Position numbers and translations under genes: made by a program. This document shows positions 10,701 to 22,700 of a stretch of 64,000 nt of DNA, in pieces; the stretch's first letter is position 1, and every line of letters begins with the position of its first letter. This DNA comes from Nelumbo lutea (lineage: Eukaryota > Streptophyta > Magnoliopsida > Proteales > Nelumbonaceae). The DNA lies in NCBI GenBank assembly GCA_022828595.1, contig JAKGHH010000004.1:78582270-78646269 (forward strand), read 5' to 3'. The notes under the pieces were generated by a model. It was given only the letters and a program-made list of their open reading frames with translations, ran no database searches and was not told the DNA's origin.

Positions 10701-13700
10701 CACTACACATTTAGTCAGTGATTTTCCTAATACCCAGATTTGGGAGTTCAATTCCCCATCAAAGGTAACCTTCATGGTTTGGACTAAGGGTGTTCATGGT
10801 CCGCTTTGGAGAAGATCTCAGACTAAACCAGTAAATTATGGTCTGAAGAGTTCTCAGACCAAACCAAACCATTCTAGTATTTGGTCCAGTTTCTAATATG
10901 GTTTGGGCCATTCTATTGGGCTTAACCCAATTAGAAATCCCAAAATAGCATATATTCATGCATAAATAACAAAAAAAATTCAAATACCAAATTGACTTGT
11001 TAAGAAATACCACCTATTAAAGTCAATTAAATTGCATTCACAATTTATCAAACATAAACAGGTCCTTGGGCATCAAACTACAAGTTAAAAATTGAAACAA
11101 ACAACAACAATGTATGAAATACTTATATAGTTTAGAGTTATGTAATATGTTTAAATGTTAAAAGAATACTTATGTTGTGTATATATAACTAACTATATTA
11201 TAAATGCTTAAATGTATGTAATATATATATATATATATATTAATAATTCGGTTTATGGTTTGGTTTCTGAAATTCAGAACCAAACCAAACAAGAAAATTA
11301 TGGCCCGAGAATTCTCAGACCAAACCAGACCATTTTCTAAGGCCAGACTAGATCAAACCACCAATTTCAGTTTGGTTTGGTTCAATTTGGCAGTCTAGAC
11401 CATATAATGAACACCCCTAGTTTGGACTGTCACACCTAGGAAATCTGACAAAGGATAAGCTAGTGGCTATTCTTGCATTGCAAATTCTGCACCTCCATTA
11501 GGGGTATGGTATGGATACTTTCAAAGCAAAATGGTGTTTCCAATGAATAGTGAAATAGTTTCTGCTTGTCTGGGATATTTGGCGATTATGAATAAAATAG
11601 AGAAGCAGCTTGGGAACATATAATCCCAATGGCTTCTGTATGCACTCCTTGCACAAGAATATTTGGCAACAGACTGCACAATAAAAGGAAGCAGTAAAAG
11701 GTTTCATGGCAGGAAATACTCTTAGCTAGCAACTGAAAGAGTTCAGGGAAAAATTCCATCAGCTTATTATGGTTTTGGATTATTAAGTAGGAACATGGAC
11801 ACTAGCCTATACTTCTAACACTTGTTATACTATGAGTTTTCTACTATATATTCATCTATAATACCATCTTGTTGCACATGAGCTCAAATGTGGAAGGGGT
11901 GGAATGGCCAAGACTGGATGATGAGAAGGCAAAGTGGTTGAAAAGGAATTTCAAGGAAAAAGAGATAAAGCAAGCTGTCTTTCTAATGGATAGATCCAAG
12001 GCTCTGGACCCAGACGGCTTTTTATCAAGATTATTAGGAGGTGCTAAAAGAAGATTTAGTTGAAGTTTTTAAGGAATTTGCAGATAACAACATAATAAGC
12101 CCTAGAGTCAATGTCACATTCTTGGCCTTAACCCCTAAGAAGATTGATGCCAACCACCCAAAAGATTTTAGGCCTATTAGTCTAGTGACAAGCATCTATA
12201 AAATTCTAGCTAAAGTGCTCTCATTGAGGATCAAAGAAATTCTCCCATCCATCACCAACCAAACTCAAGGGGCTTTCATTTAAGGGGAACAAATAACAGA
12301 TCAGATTCTAATGTGAATGAATGTGTGGAGGAAATGAAAAGGTTTAGGCAAAGAGGTTTCATTTGTAATTTGGATCTTGAAAAGACTTATGACTGGGTGG
12401 ATTGGGAATTTTTATCAAAGGTGATGAGGAATTGTAGGTTTGGGGACAAGTGGTGTAGTTGGATACTTGCGTATCTTAGTACTTGTCACTACTCTATATT
12501 GGTCAATGGTGTGGTGAAGGATTTTTTTCCAGCTTGCAGGGGTGTCAGACAAGGGGACCCACTCTTTCCTTTCATATTTACTTTAGTAGCCAATGTGATT
12601 AGTAGAATCATTACTAAGGCCGATAGAGGAAAGTAGGGAGAAACCAGATCCCAATCACCCATCTCCAGTTTGCAGATGACTTGATGATTTTTGTGAAGGA
12701 GGTATTAGCGAGAAGGTAACAAACATAAATGAACTAATCAAAGGTTTTGAAAGAATCTCTAATCTGAAAATAAATTTGGAAAAGAATTGAAAGCGGGTAT
12801 TAATTTGGAAGATGGGGAGACTAAGGCTATTGCAGAGTGTCTTGAGTGTTCCATCTCTTCTTAGCCTATGTCGTACTTAGGGCTTCCATTAGGGGTAAAT
12901 CCTAGGGAAAGCAGATTTTGGACTCCAGTGCTAGAAAAAGTTTGAGAAGAGATTAGCTTTGTGGAAGAAGATTTAATCTCTTTGGGATGTAGCATCACCT
13001 TAATAAGAGCTACGTTGGCTAATTTACCCTCTTACTTTCTGTCTATCTTTAGGATACCACCTAAGGAAGCTAGGAAGCTGGAGAAGTTGATGAGAGATTT
13101 CCTATGGGAGCTAGGAGAAGGGAAAAAAAAGGACCATTTGGTTAAATGGGAAATTGTATGTTTAAGTAAAGAAGAGGGGGGTTTGGGAATAGGGAGGGTG
13201 GTTGAAAAAATCAAGCTCTATTGGGGAAATGGCTGTGGTGATGGCCATTGGAAAGCGAGAGACTTTGACATGAAGTGGTGGGAAGTATTCATGGGAGCTC
13301 AAAGAATGGGTGGGATGTTGGTGTATTAAGGCAGGCTAACTTGGCAGCACCCTGCAAGGCCATTCACAACACCCTTCCTCAATTTCTCAGGTTTGTTAGG
13401 TATGAAGTTTGTTCTAGTAACATTATTCCATTTTGGGAGGACATCTAGGTATAAAACACCCCACTAAAGGACCATTTTCCTTTGTTATTTTTTGTTTCGC
13501 TATATAAAAAAGAGGTGATCTCAAAATTTGTCTCATCTTCAGGAACACCTATGGCTCCTAATTGGGTTTTTAGGTTTTGTAGGGGATTAAGGGATGATGA
13601 AATTGAATCCTTCTCTAACTTGCTTTCTCGTCTTAATCAGGTTCGCTTGGATCCCTCCAAGCCAAACAAAAGGGTGTGGGCTCCTGTTATGGTCACACCA

Positions 13701-16700
13701 ACCGGCAGCGCAATCATAGGCAGCAGCACGCACAGCAGGCCGTGCAGTAGCAGGCACCGCCTGGCAGCACGCAGCACGCAGCACGCACCGCCCGACAACG
13801 CGCAGCACACAACGCCTGGCAGCGCCGCACAACGGCACACACCGCTCGACAGCGCGCAACACGCACCTCACGGCAGCAGCACGCATTGCACGGCAGCTGC
13901 AGTAGGGCGGGGCCTACATGACAGCTCATCAGGGTGGGTCCACACTCTACTCTCCAACTCGCCGCCAGCTTCACCATCCCTTATCCCTTATCTTATCTTA
14001 TCTTATCTTATCTTATCTTATCTTAAGTAAGAGTTGTGTTACTATTAGGAGTAGGTAATTAGGAGTTTGAGTTTAAGTTGGATTACCTTAGCCTAGCCGA
14101 ATCCAACAAGGAATTTCCTTCTATAATCTCCTATTTAAGGAGCTACAAGTTGAAATAAAGTATTCAGTTTTCCAGTCAAGAGAAGAGTAAGGAGAGTTCG
14201 GGTGGTCTCTTGGACAAATCACCCATTCAGTTTCCGCAATAGGGTCTGCACGCAAGGGAAAGCAGGGCTTTCTCCCCGTGGACCGACCCGTGACAATATC
14301 CTACGCGCGGGACCATAACATTTTGGTATTAGAGCCAAACGTCACGGGCAATATGGAGCAACTATCATTCAAGATCAACGAACTGGAACATAGGCTAGCA
14401 GAAACCAGCATGGAGGTTCGTGAAGTCAAGGAAGATGTCCGGGAGATGCGACGCCTGCTGGAAGCATTCCTCTCCAACAAAGAAAGGAGTTCTAAGGGAA
14501 TCGCCAACACAAACAGTCGCTGTCCGGACTGGGCGGAGGCATCCAGTGAACAACACCGGGAGGGCTATACCATTGCGAGCAACTCTTTTGTAATCAGCGC
14601 ACGGGGGGATGAAACTGTAAAGTCTCCTCCTTTGGCCGGGGACAATGTCATGAACATTATATTGGTACCTGCAGAATGCGCTCCTTGGTCGAGGACAGGT
14701 GGACTTAGCGATGTTGCTGGGACTTTACCGAAGGCCTTGGCTCGGCGTGAACATAGAGTTATGGTTGTGGCACCACAGTATGGTAACTATGCAGAAGTCC
14801 AAGAAACAGGAGTGCGCAAGTGATATAAGGTGGATGGGCAGGATATGGAGGCTGCTCTTGAGGTTCTCTTCTGTAAGTATACCCGACGCGTTCTTGTGAT
14901 CCACAACATAGCACACCGGGGTCGTGGTCCAGTACGCGATTTTCGTTATGTGGACCTTCCACAAAACTACTTCAAACTACATGACCCAGGAGGTTGGGAA
15001 CACTTCAAGGTCCTTGCAGTTGGCCTGAAAGCAGCAGATCGTGTAGTCACCGTAAGCCATGGTTACGCTTGGGGGCTGAAAACTAAAGGAGGTTGGGGTT
15101 TGCATCAAATAATAAATGAGTGTGATTGGAAGCTGAAGGGCATTGTGAATGGGATTGATGCAAAAGAATGGAACCGGCTTTATGCACTGAGCTACGGGAC
15201 AGTCCCTATTGTTCATGCTGTTGGTGGACTGAGAGATAGTGTGCAGCCGTTTGATCCATTGGAAGAGTTCCAAGCCCCGTATCCGGAATTCGAGCTTGAG
15301 GACAAGCTCGTTGTCCAGGAGGGGTGTGATGTTATGGTCACACCAACCGGCAACGCACTGCGGCACAGTCATAGGCAGCAGCACGCACCGCCTGGCAGCA
15401 CGCAGCACACACTGCTCGACAGCGCGCAGCACGCACCGCCTGGCAGCACGCAACACGCGCCACCCGACAGCACGCAACACGCACCGGCCGGCAGCGCGCA
15501 GCACGCATCGCACGGCAGCAGCACCGCGAGATGCGCGCACCGTCCGGCAGCTGCAGTAGGGCAGGGCCCACATGACAGCTCATCAGGGTGGGTCCACACT
15601 CTGCTCTCCAACTCGCCGCCAACTTCACCATCCCTTATCCCTTATCTTATCTTATCCTTATCTTATCTTATCTTAAGTAAGAGTTGTGTTATTATTAGGA
15701 GTAGGTAATTAGGAGTTTGAGTTTAAGTTGGATTACCTTAGCCTAGCCGAATCCAACAAGGAATTTCCTTTTGTAAATATCTTATTTAAGGAGCTATGAG
15801 TTGAAATAAAGCATTCAGTTTTCCCAGTCAAGAGAAGAGTAAGGAGAGTTCTGGTGGTCTCTTGGACAAATCACCCATTCAGTTTCCGCAATAGGGTCTG
15901 CACGCAAGGGAAAGCAGGGCTTTCTCCCCGTGGACCGACCCGTGACGAGATCCTACGCGCGGGACCATAACAGCTCCTAGGCCCAAAGAGACCTTTACTT
16001 GTGCTTCTTACTTCAAGTCCATCTTTACATCTTCTGCCCAACAACTTTTTCCGTCAAAGGAAATTTGGTGCAGGCCAGTTCCCCCCAAAGATTATGGCTT
16101 TTTGTTGGGAAATGTACTATGGGAAAGTAAACGCTCTAGATAAGTTACAAAAGAGAAGACCTTTCCACTGTATTACTCCCAACCGATGTACCTTTTGTAT
16201 AGCTCATGGGGAGGATAGTTACCATCTACTAATGTCTTGTCCATTCTCTGCAGACTTATGGGCTTGGTTACTTTCATTGTTTGGGAGTAGTTGGAGCTTT
16301 CTAGTAGAAGTTTGCATAATCATTTTGACCATTCTACCTTCTCTTGGCCTACAAAAGAGGGAAAATTATGTGGAGATGTGCTTGAGCAGCCCTGATTTGG
16401 ACATTATGGGAAGAAAAGAATGCTAGAATATTTCAAGACAAGGAAAGGAGCAGCCAGGAACTGAAAGACTGTGTGTTGAATAGGGCAATACTTTGGCTGA
16501 AGACTTTGGAAATTTTTCATCAATTCTCATATAATGACTTCTGGAGAAACTGGTTAGCAGTAGTGAGGTGGTCTTCCTTTAAGAACAAAATAGTTACAAG
16601 GTGGTCTCCTCCGTCTGAAGGTTCACTGAAGCAAAACTTTGATGGAAGTAGTTAGGGTAACCTAGGGTTATCTGGAATTGGGATTCGGAGATTCTGTTAG

Positions 16701-19700
16701 GGCAAAGCTATTAGCTGCTGTACAACGGGTGTAATTTGCAAAAAAATTGGGGGTAGAGCATTTAATAATTAAAGGGATTCCAAGGTGGTTGTGGGCTGAA
16801 ATATCATGAGGATACCATATGGTGCTACAAGAATGAAATTAAGAAAGGTACTGAAAAACTCGGTGGTTATAGCCCAATCAACGCCATTGGTGGCATTTAC
16901 AAGATAATTTCCAAGGTTCTCGCTAGGAGACTCAAACCAGTGTTGGGGAGCATAATTTTAGACAGTTTAATGTAGTTTGATAAAACTGCCTATCAAGAGG
17001 AGATGAAATTGAGGCAACGGTCCAAATGTTTATGGCTAAAGGAGGGTCACAACAATAACTCAAACCAGTTTTCTTGAGTCTCCACGGAGACTCAAGAATA
17101 TCATCGAGGAGTGCCATCATCTTTGCATGCTGATGGATCTGAATGTTAGGTACCGACATGTCTATCGTGATGTGAATCAAGTGGCAAATTGGTTGACTCA
17201 TATCTCTATGCCTGGTCATGATTTATCTATGGGCGAGTTACCTAGTGATCTTATTTATATCTGTTTTTGTGATGCTTGGGGACGTGCTACCCCCCGTCTT
17301 GTCTAGCCCCCTTCGACCTATACAAAAAATGTGCATTTGTGGAGTGAAGGTTCATGATGGATGGGTTACTAATTGCGAATGAGTTGATTGGTTCAAGATT
17401 AGTAAGTGGAGGGGCTGGTTTGTTGTGTAAAGTGGAATTTGAAAATGCCTATGATCACATCACTTTGCAGTTCTTGGACTGCATATTAAGAAGAATGAAT
17501 TTTGGCTCTAAATGGAGGAACTAGATCTTGGTGAACAAAGTGTCTTGTGGGCGGTTTAAGAGTTCAAGGGGTTTGAGGCAAGGGAACCCACCATCCCCAT
17601 TTTGGCTTATATGTGTGACAGAAGCTCTTATAGAATGATGAAAAGGACCACTTCAGGGGGATTTTTAGAAGGTTTTGCAATGGGAGATGAAAGATACTCT
17701 TGTTCTGTGAGGCATCTCATGAACAACTTGGCTATGCTACGATAGTTCTCCGGTGGTGCATGAGTTAGAAAGTTGGGCAGAGGAATGGGGGTGTAGAGTG
17801 GGAAAACTACCCCTTAAGTATTTGGGGATGCCTTTGTGTGATAGATGTAATTCTCAATCAATATGGGAACCTATTGTGGAGAGAATTGATAAAAGATTGT
17901 CTTCTTGGAAAGCCAAGCATCTGTCTTATGGAGGCAAAATACTTTGTTGAAGAGGGTGCTGTCTTCCTTGCCTATGTACTTGCTCTCATTGTGCCCGATT
18001 CCAGCTAGAATGGCAGATGCTATAGAGAAGAAGATGAGAGACTTTATGGAGAGGGTGGAGGGTCAAGAAGAAAAAAATACAACCTGGTTAGTTGGAAATA
18101 AGGTTTGCAGGCCTAAGCATCAAGGAGGTTTGGGTGAGCAAAGAGTGAAGAATGTTAACATTGCTATGTTGGGAAAGTGGTTTTGGAGGTTTGAGGTAAT
18201 CAAAGAGGTCAATAGAGGAGGGTGTGGATACAGAAATGCTGGTTGGGAACTTGAGGTGACAAATCAATCTTACAGATGTGCTGTTTAGAAAGGTATCAGT
18301 TAAGCATATGATCTTTTCTCGAAAGGAGTAAGGTTCAAAGTTGGAGATGGTCTTCAGGTGAAACTTTGGAAGATGAATGGTGTGAAAACAGACCTTTGAA
18401 GGAAGCTTATCCTACTCTATTTGAGCTGGAAGTGGACAAAGAGGCTTGTCGGGCAAATTGTATGCTGTGCAGAATGGAAATGTGATATAGTCTCCTCAAT
18501 TTAGAAGAAACCTGAATGACTGGGAAGCAGAACTCGGGAGTGGGAGAATAAGAGAATTTTCAATCAAGTCTTCCTACAACCACATCTATAGATTGGAGGA
18601 ACAAACAATCTTGGTTAAGATAGTTTGGTGCAAGAATGTGCCCATAAAGTTATTTATAAAAAAATATGGATGTGTCCATAAAGGTAGCCTTTTTTGTTTG
18701 GACTGCTTATTTGAATAGAGTTATAAATAGCGACAACTTTGTAAGGGTATGTTACTGGACTACACCATCTGTTTTATGTGAGCAAAATGAATCAATCAAC
18801 CATCTGCAATTACATTGCAGATTTTCTTTCCAGGTAATTGCAGATTTTCTTTCGAGGTATGGTCTAAAATTAGAAAATTGTTTTGAGGTACACAGCTGAT
18901 GCCCAAAATCCGTGGTTGACTTTGTGAAGGGATGGAGAACTGAAGGTCTCAATGTTTTTTAAGATAAATAAAAAAATAAAATTCATTAAATAAGAAGAAG
19001 GTATAATGCATCAGGTGACAAGGCATCACCCACAAAATCAGTTAAAAGGACATAAAACATAAAGAAGAACAAATGAACAGACAGATACATATACTTTTGC
19101 GTCAATTAACAAAGACTCAGAAGTCCAGAATCAGAACCAAAATCTTCTCTCTTAGAGTCTCTGAATTCTGGAAGATTCAACATCCATTCATAGTTTTCAA
19201 GGTGCCAAGGCGAGGCTAGGCGACAGGGGGGTGCCTTGTTGCCTAGTCGCCTAGGAGGGTGCCTAGGCGATGGATTTTTTTTAAGTAAAACCATATACCC
19301 TAGGGTAGTTCCCTAGGTTCCATAGCCATCTTTCATTAATAATTTTCCATAATTTTCATAAGATAAGTATAAATTTCATGTTTAAGTCTAGAAAATCAAC
19401 ATTTTATGAGAAGAAAAAGAACAAAGGAAAGAAAATTCAAAAAATATAGGGGCTGAACCCCTACTTTTGTTATAGGAAAAGAAGAAAAGAAAAGGTGTTG
19501 ATTAGACAAAATTTTAAGTTCTTCCCTTGCTTATTGGTTCAGGTTTTGAAATCTTTGAGGATTCAATCAAGGACCAAAATTTCAAAACGATACGCCCTAT
19601 ATCGAGTGTATTTGTATCTTTGGCGTCCCAATACACATGTTTACAGGTGTTTTTAGGAGCCCATTTTTTAAAATAATATATACATATATTTAAAAATGAA

Positions 19701-22700
19701 ATTGAAAACCAAAGAAATTAAAAAATAGGGGGAGTATCGTTATAAGTACTGATACACCTCTACCGATACACAGGTGTATCGATACTTTGAACCATGAGTT
19801 CAATACAGCAGTTAGCAATGTTTGTGTTGGTTAGACCCTAACAAATAAGAAAATAATAAAAAGAAATTAGTATATAAACACATAAAATGAGTATTCTAGC
19901 TTAAGAATGTCTACTTTATAATTATAATGTCAAAAAATAAAAAATATAAAAGTATTTTATAGCACAATGCACAAAATTGCTGGGTGACTGGGCGAGGTGA
20001 GCCTCCAAGGGCGCCTTGTCGCCTAGGCGTCGCCTTGACAACTATGCATCCATTCCACCAGTCTTGAATCAATTACAGCACATTGCCAATCCTTCTTTCT
20101 TGCTTTGTTGTTAAAGATTCTTCTATTTCTTTCTTTCCACACCTCCCAGCAGATTGCAAAAGAAACACAACTCCACATAATTTTAGCTTTCTTCCCCTCA
20201 TTGATTCTTAGCCACTTATCAAAGATCTCCATAGGTGGCTGGGGATTCCACCCGCCTGTGTTGAAGAGGCGTAAATAGAATAGCCATATTCAGCTCACAT
20301 AAACACAGTCGACCATCAAATGTATCGCATCTTCTGAATCCATTTCACAGAGAAACACACCTATTAGCCAAGAAGAAACCTTTTTTCTTCAAATTATCTA
20401 AAGGATGCTGTTCATTGCCATCAGCCATGCAAAAGCTTCAAATCTGAGGGGGGATTGGATTATCCCACACACCTCCAATGTGGTGACTTTCCACTTGATT
20501 CTTGACCAGGGCTTTGTAGAAGGATTTAACTGCCAATTTGCCAATTTTGCTCTCTTTCCACCTTCTCTCATCCAGAGTTTTTTGACTGTATCACTGTCTC
20601 TTGAAATCTGACCAACAGCACTACACATTCTTCCACCTCTCTGTGCAGGAAAGGCCGTCTAAAAGTGGGGCACCAGCACACCTCACTCTGCCTCCATTCA
20701 AAGCAATTAGCAATGGTGATATCTTTTCTGCTCAGCCTATATAATCTGGGACAGACTTCACAGAGCTTCCCACTTTTAACCACTCATCCTCCCAAAATCT
20801 AATACTTGATCCATCTCCCACCTTCCATGAAACACAAGCTTTTACTGAAGCTTGGGATTTCATGATACCCTTCCAAACACTCACCCCATAAGAAGAAAAA
20901 CCTCCCTCAGATCCCACCCAAAATTCACCACACCATATTTGCTTGCACTTACCCTTCTCCACAAATCCTCCCTTTCCCACCCAAACCTTCATACCCACAT
21001 CCCTAAGAACCCTAACAAGGCTTGATCAACAGCTCTCACCCTTCTAATTCCCAAACCCCCATCTTTCTTTGCCCTAAAAACCCAATCCCGTCTCACCAAA
21101 TGAAACTTTTTCTGGGCCACTTTTAAATTCCACAAAAAATCCCTTTGCATACTTTCAATTTCTTGACTCACCACCATAGTTTTCAAGGCGCCAAGGTGAG
21201 GCTAGGCGGCAGGGGGGTGCCTAAGCAATGAATTTTTTAATTAAAAAACATAGATCCTAGGGTTGTTCCCTACGTACCACAACCATATTTCCTTAATAAT
21301 TATTCATAATTTTCATAAGAAAAGTATAAAATTCATGTTAAAGTATAGAAAAGCAACATACTCATGAGAAGAAAAAGAAGAAAGAAAAGAATAGAATATT
21401 GAAAAAAAAATATAGGAGCTGAACCCTTATTTTTGTTATAGGGAAAGAAGAAAATAAAAAGTAGAAAATATGTAAAGATATGGAAGAAAAAGTAGAAGAA
21501 AAGAAAAGAAGCAAAGAAGAAGAAGATATGAAAGAAGAAAATGTGTTGATTAAACAAAATTTTAAGTTCTACCTTACTTATTGGTTCAGGTTTTGAAGTC
21601 TTTGAGGGTTCAATACAGCATTTAGCAATGTTTGTGTTGATTAAACCCTAACAAACAAGAAAATAATAAAAAGAAACTAGTATATAAACACACAAAATGA
21701 ATATTTTAGTCTAATACTGTTTATTTTATAATTACAATCTCAAAAAAATAAAGAATAAAAAAGTATTTTATAATAGAAAGTACAAAACTGCTTGGTGTTT
21801 AGGCGAGGTGAGCCTCCAAGGCCGCCCTGTCGCCTAGGTGTCACCTTGACAATTATGCTCACTACTGCTGATATTTTCAACAGAGAAAAAAAGTATATTG
21901 GTAAATTTCATAAAAACACTTTTAACGATGGTGATCTTCCCCCCAAATGAGAGATACTTAAATTGCCATCCTGCTAATCTCTGGTCAATTCTATCTAATA
22001 CTGGTTGCCAAGTAGAAAGAGTTGAAGCTTTCGCACCAATAGGCAAACCCAAGTGAAAGGAAGCTCCCCTCTTAGGCAATCCAAAGAGGCTCCACACTCT
22101 TCTAAAACGTCTTGCTGCAAATTCCCTACCCCAATCATGACACTTTTTTTTTAATTAATCTTCAGACCTGAGAGCACTTCAAACCCTTTAAAATTCTCCT
22201 TAAGTTCAGCACTTGCACTGATGATGCCTCTGAGAAAATCAAAGTGTCATCCACGCACTGAAGATGAGATAACATCAGTCTTTCACTTACCACCTCAAAA
22301 CCTCTAAGCAGCCCTGCCTCCACTCCCTTAGCAATTAATATTGGGGTACTGCCCAACACAGGCTCCTCTTCGAGGGAGAAGCTACCTCCTGAATCAAAGA
22401 AAGTGAGAAAACAGAAAGAGAGAGTGAGCAAGAAATGGGATTCGGTAAACTACTTCTCATTATTCTCGGAGCACAAGACCTCTTTTTATATATCTGTAAT
22501 AGTCGTTTGACATTTTTATTACAGCTAACCACTTTGCCCTTGATTTCTTGATCTGTTACTTCTAACTGAATCTTGATTAGTTGTCAGCTGGTTCTTGGTT
22601 AGTTGTGCTGAGTTGGCTTCTTCCTTTTCCTTCTAGAATATACCTTCAGCCTATTGTTCATTCTTTCTGGGTCCCTAAAAATTAATTTGCTCAGCACCTC

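Larger units (their letters stand above)
13685..15972 (+). mobile_element. LTR retrotransposon carrying starch synthase fragments
   Basis: The 5' LTR is 13685-14320 (636 bp) and the 3' LTR is 15330-15972 (643 bp). Both begin TGTTATGGTCACACC and end GGGACCATAACA. The flanks carry a perfect 5-bp duplication, gctcc (13680-13684 and 15973-15977). A primer-binding-like TGGTATTAGAGCC follows the 5' LTR and a purine-rich AGGAGGGGTGTGA precedes the 3' LTR. The roughly 1-kb interior lacks protease, RT, RNase H and integrase, so the element depended on another copy's enzymes. Instead it holds a chimeric reading frame with spliced plant starch synthase sequence. It is inserted in the LINE within CLPR4 intron 4. 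Confidence 0.92.
11865..16700 (+). mobile_element. L1-type LINE, 5'-truncated and split by an LTR element
   Basis: Broken frames give, in order: an upstream RT segment (KALDPDGF); [43 protein letters not shown] with FPFIF (about 12541-12580); the catalytic FADDLM (about 12672); a C-terminal RT region with [16 protein letters not shown]; a zinc-finger-like PPKIMAFCW...[15 protein letters not shown] region (about 16080-16280); and the start of an RNase H domain (LKQNFDGSS, about 16630). Stops and frameshifts make it inactive. The 2,288-bp LTR element at 13685-15972 sits between the thumb region and the zinc finger; the LINE reads on across it after removal of the 5-bp duplication. Confidence 0.88.

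Noticed and set aside
13587..13977. Minus-strand Cys-rich frames ([19 protein letters not shown]) that look like a secreted Cys-rich peptide.
   Set aside because: They are antisense readings of the GC-rich CAGCACGC repeats in the LTR. The same pattern recurs in the other LTR at 15338-15631, and there is no start context or signal peptide.
14629..15270. A functional starch synthase gene.
   Set aside because: More than half of the catalytic domain is missing, the KTGGL Lys is Arg, a TGA interrupts it, and it lies between LTRs.
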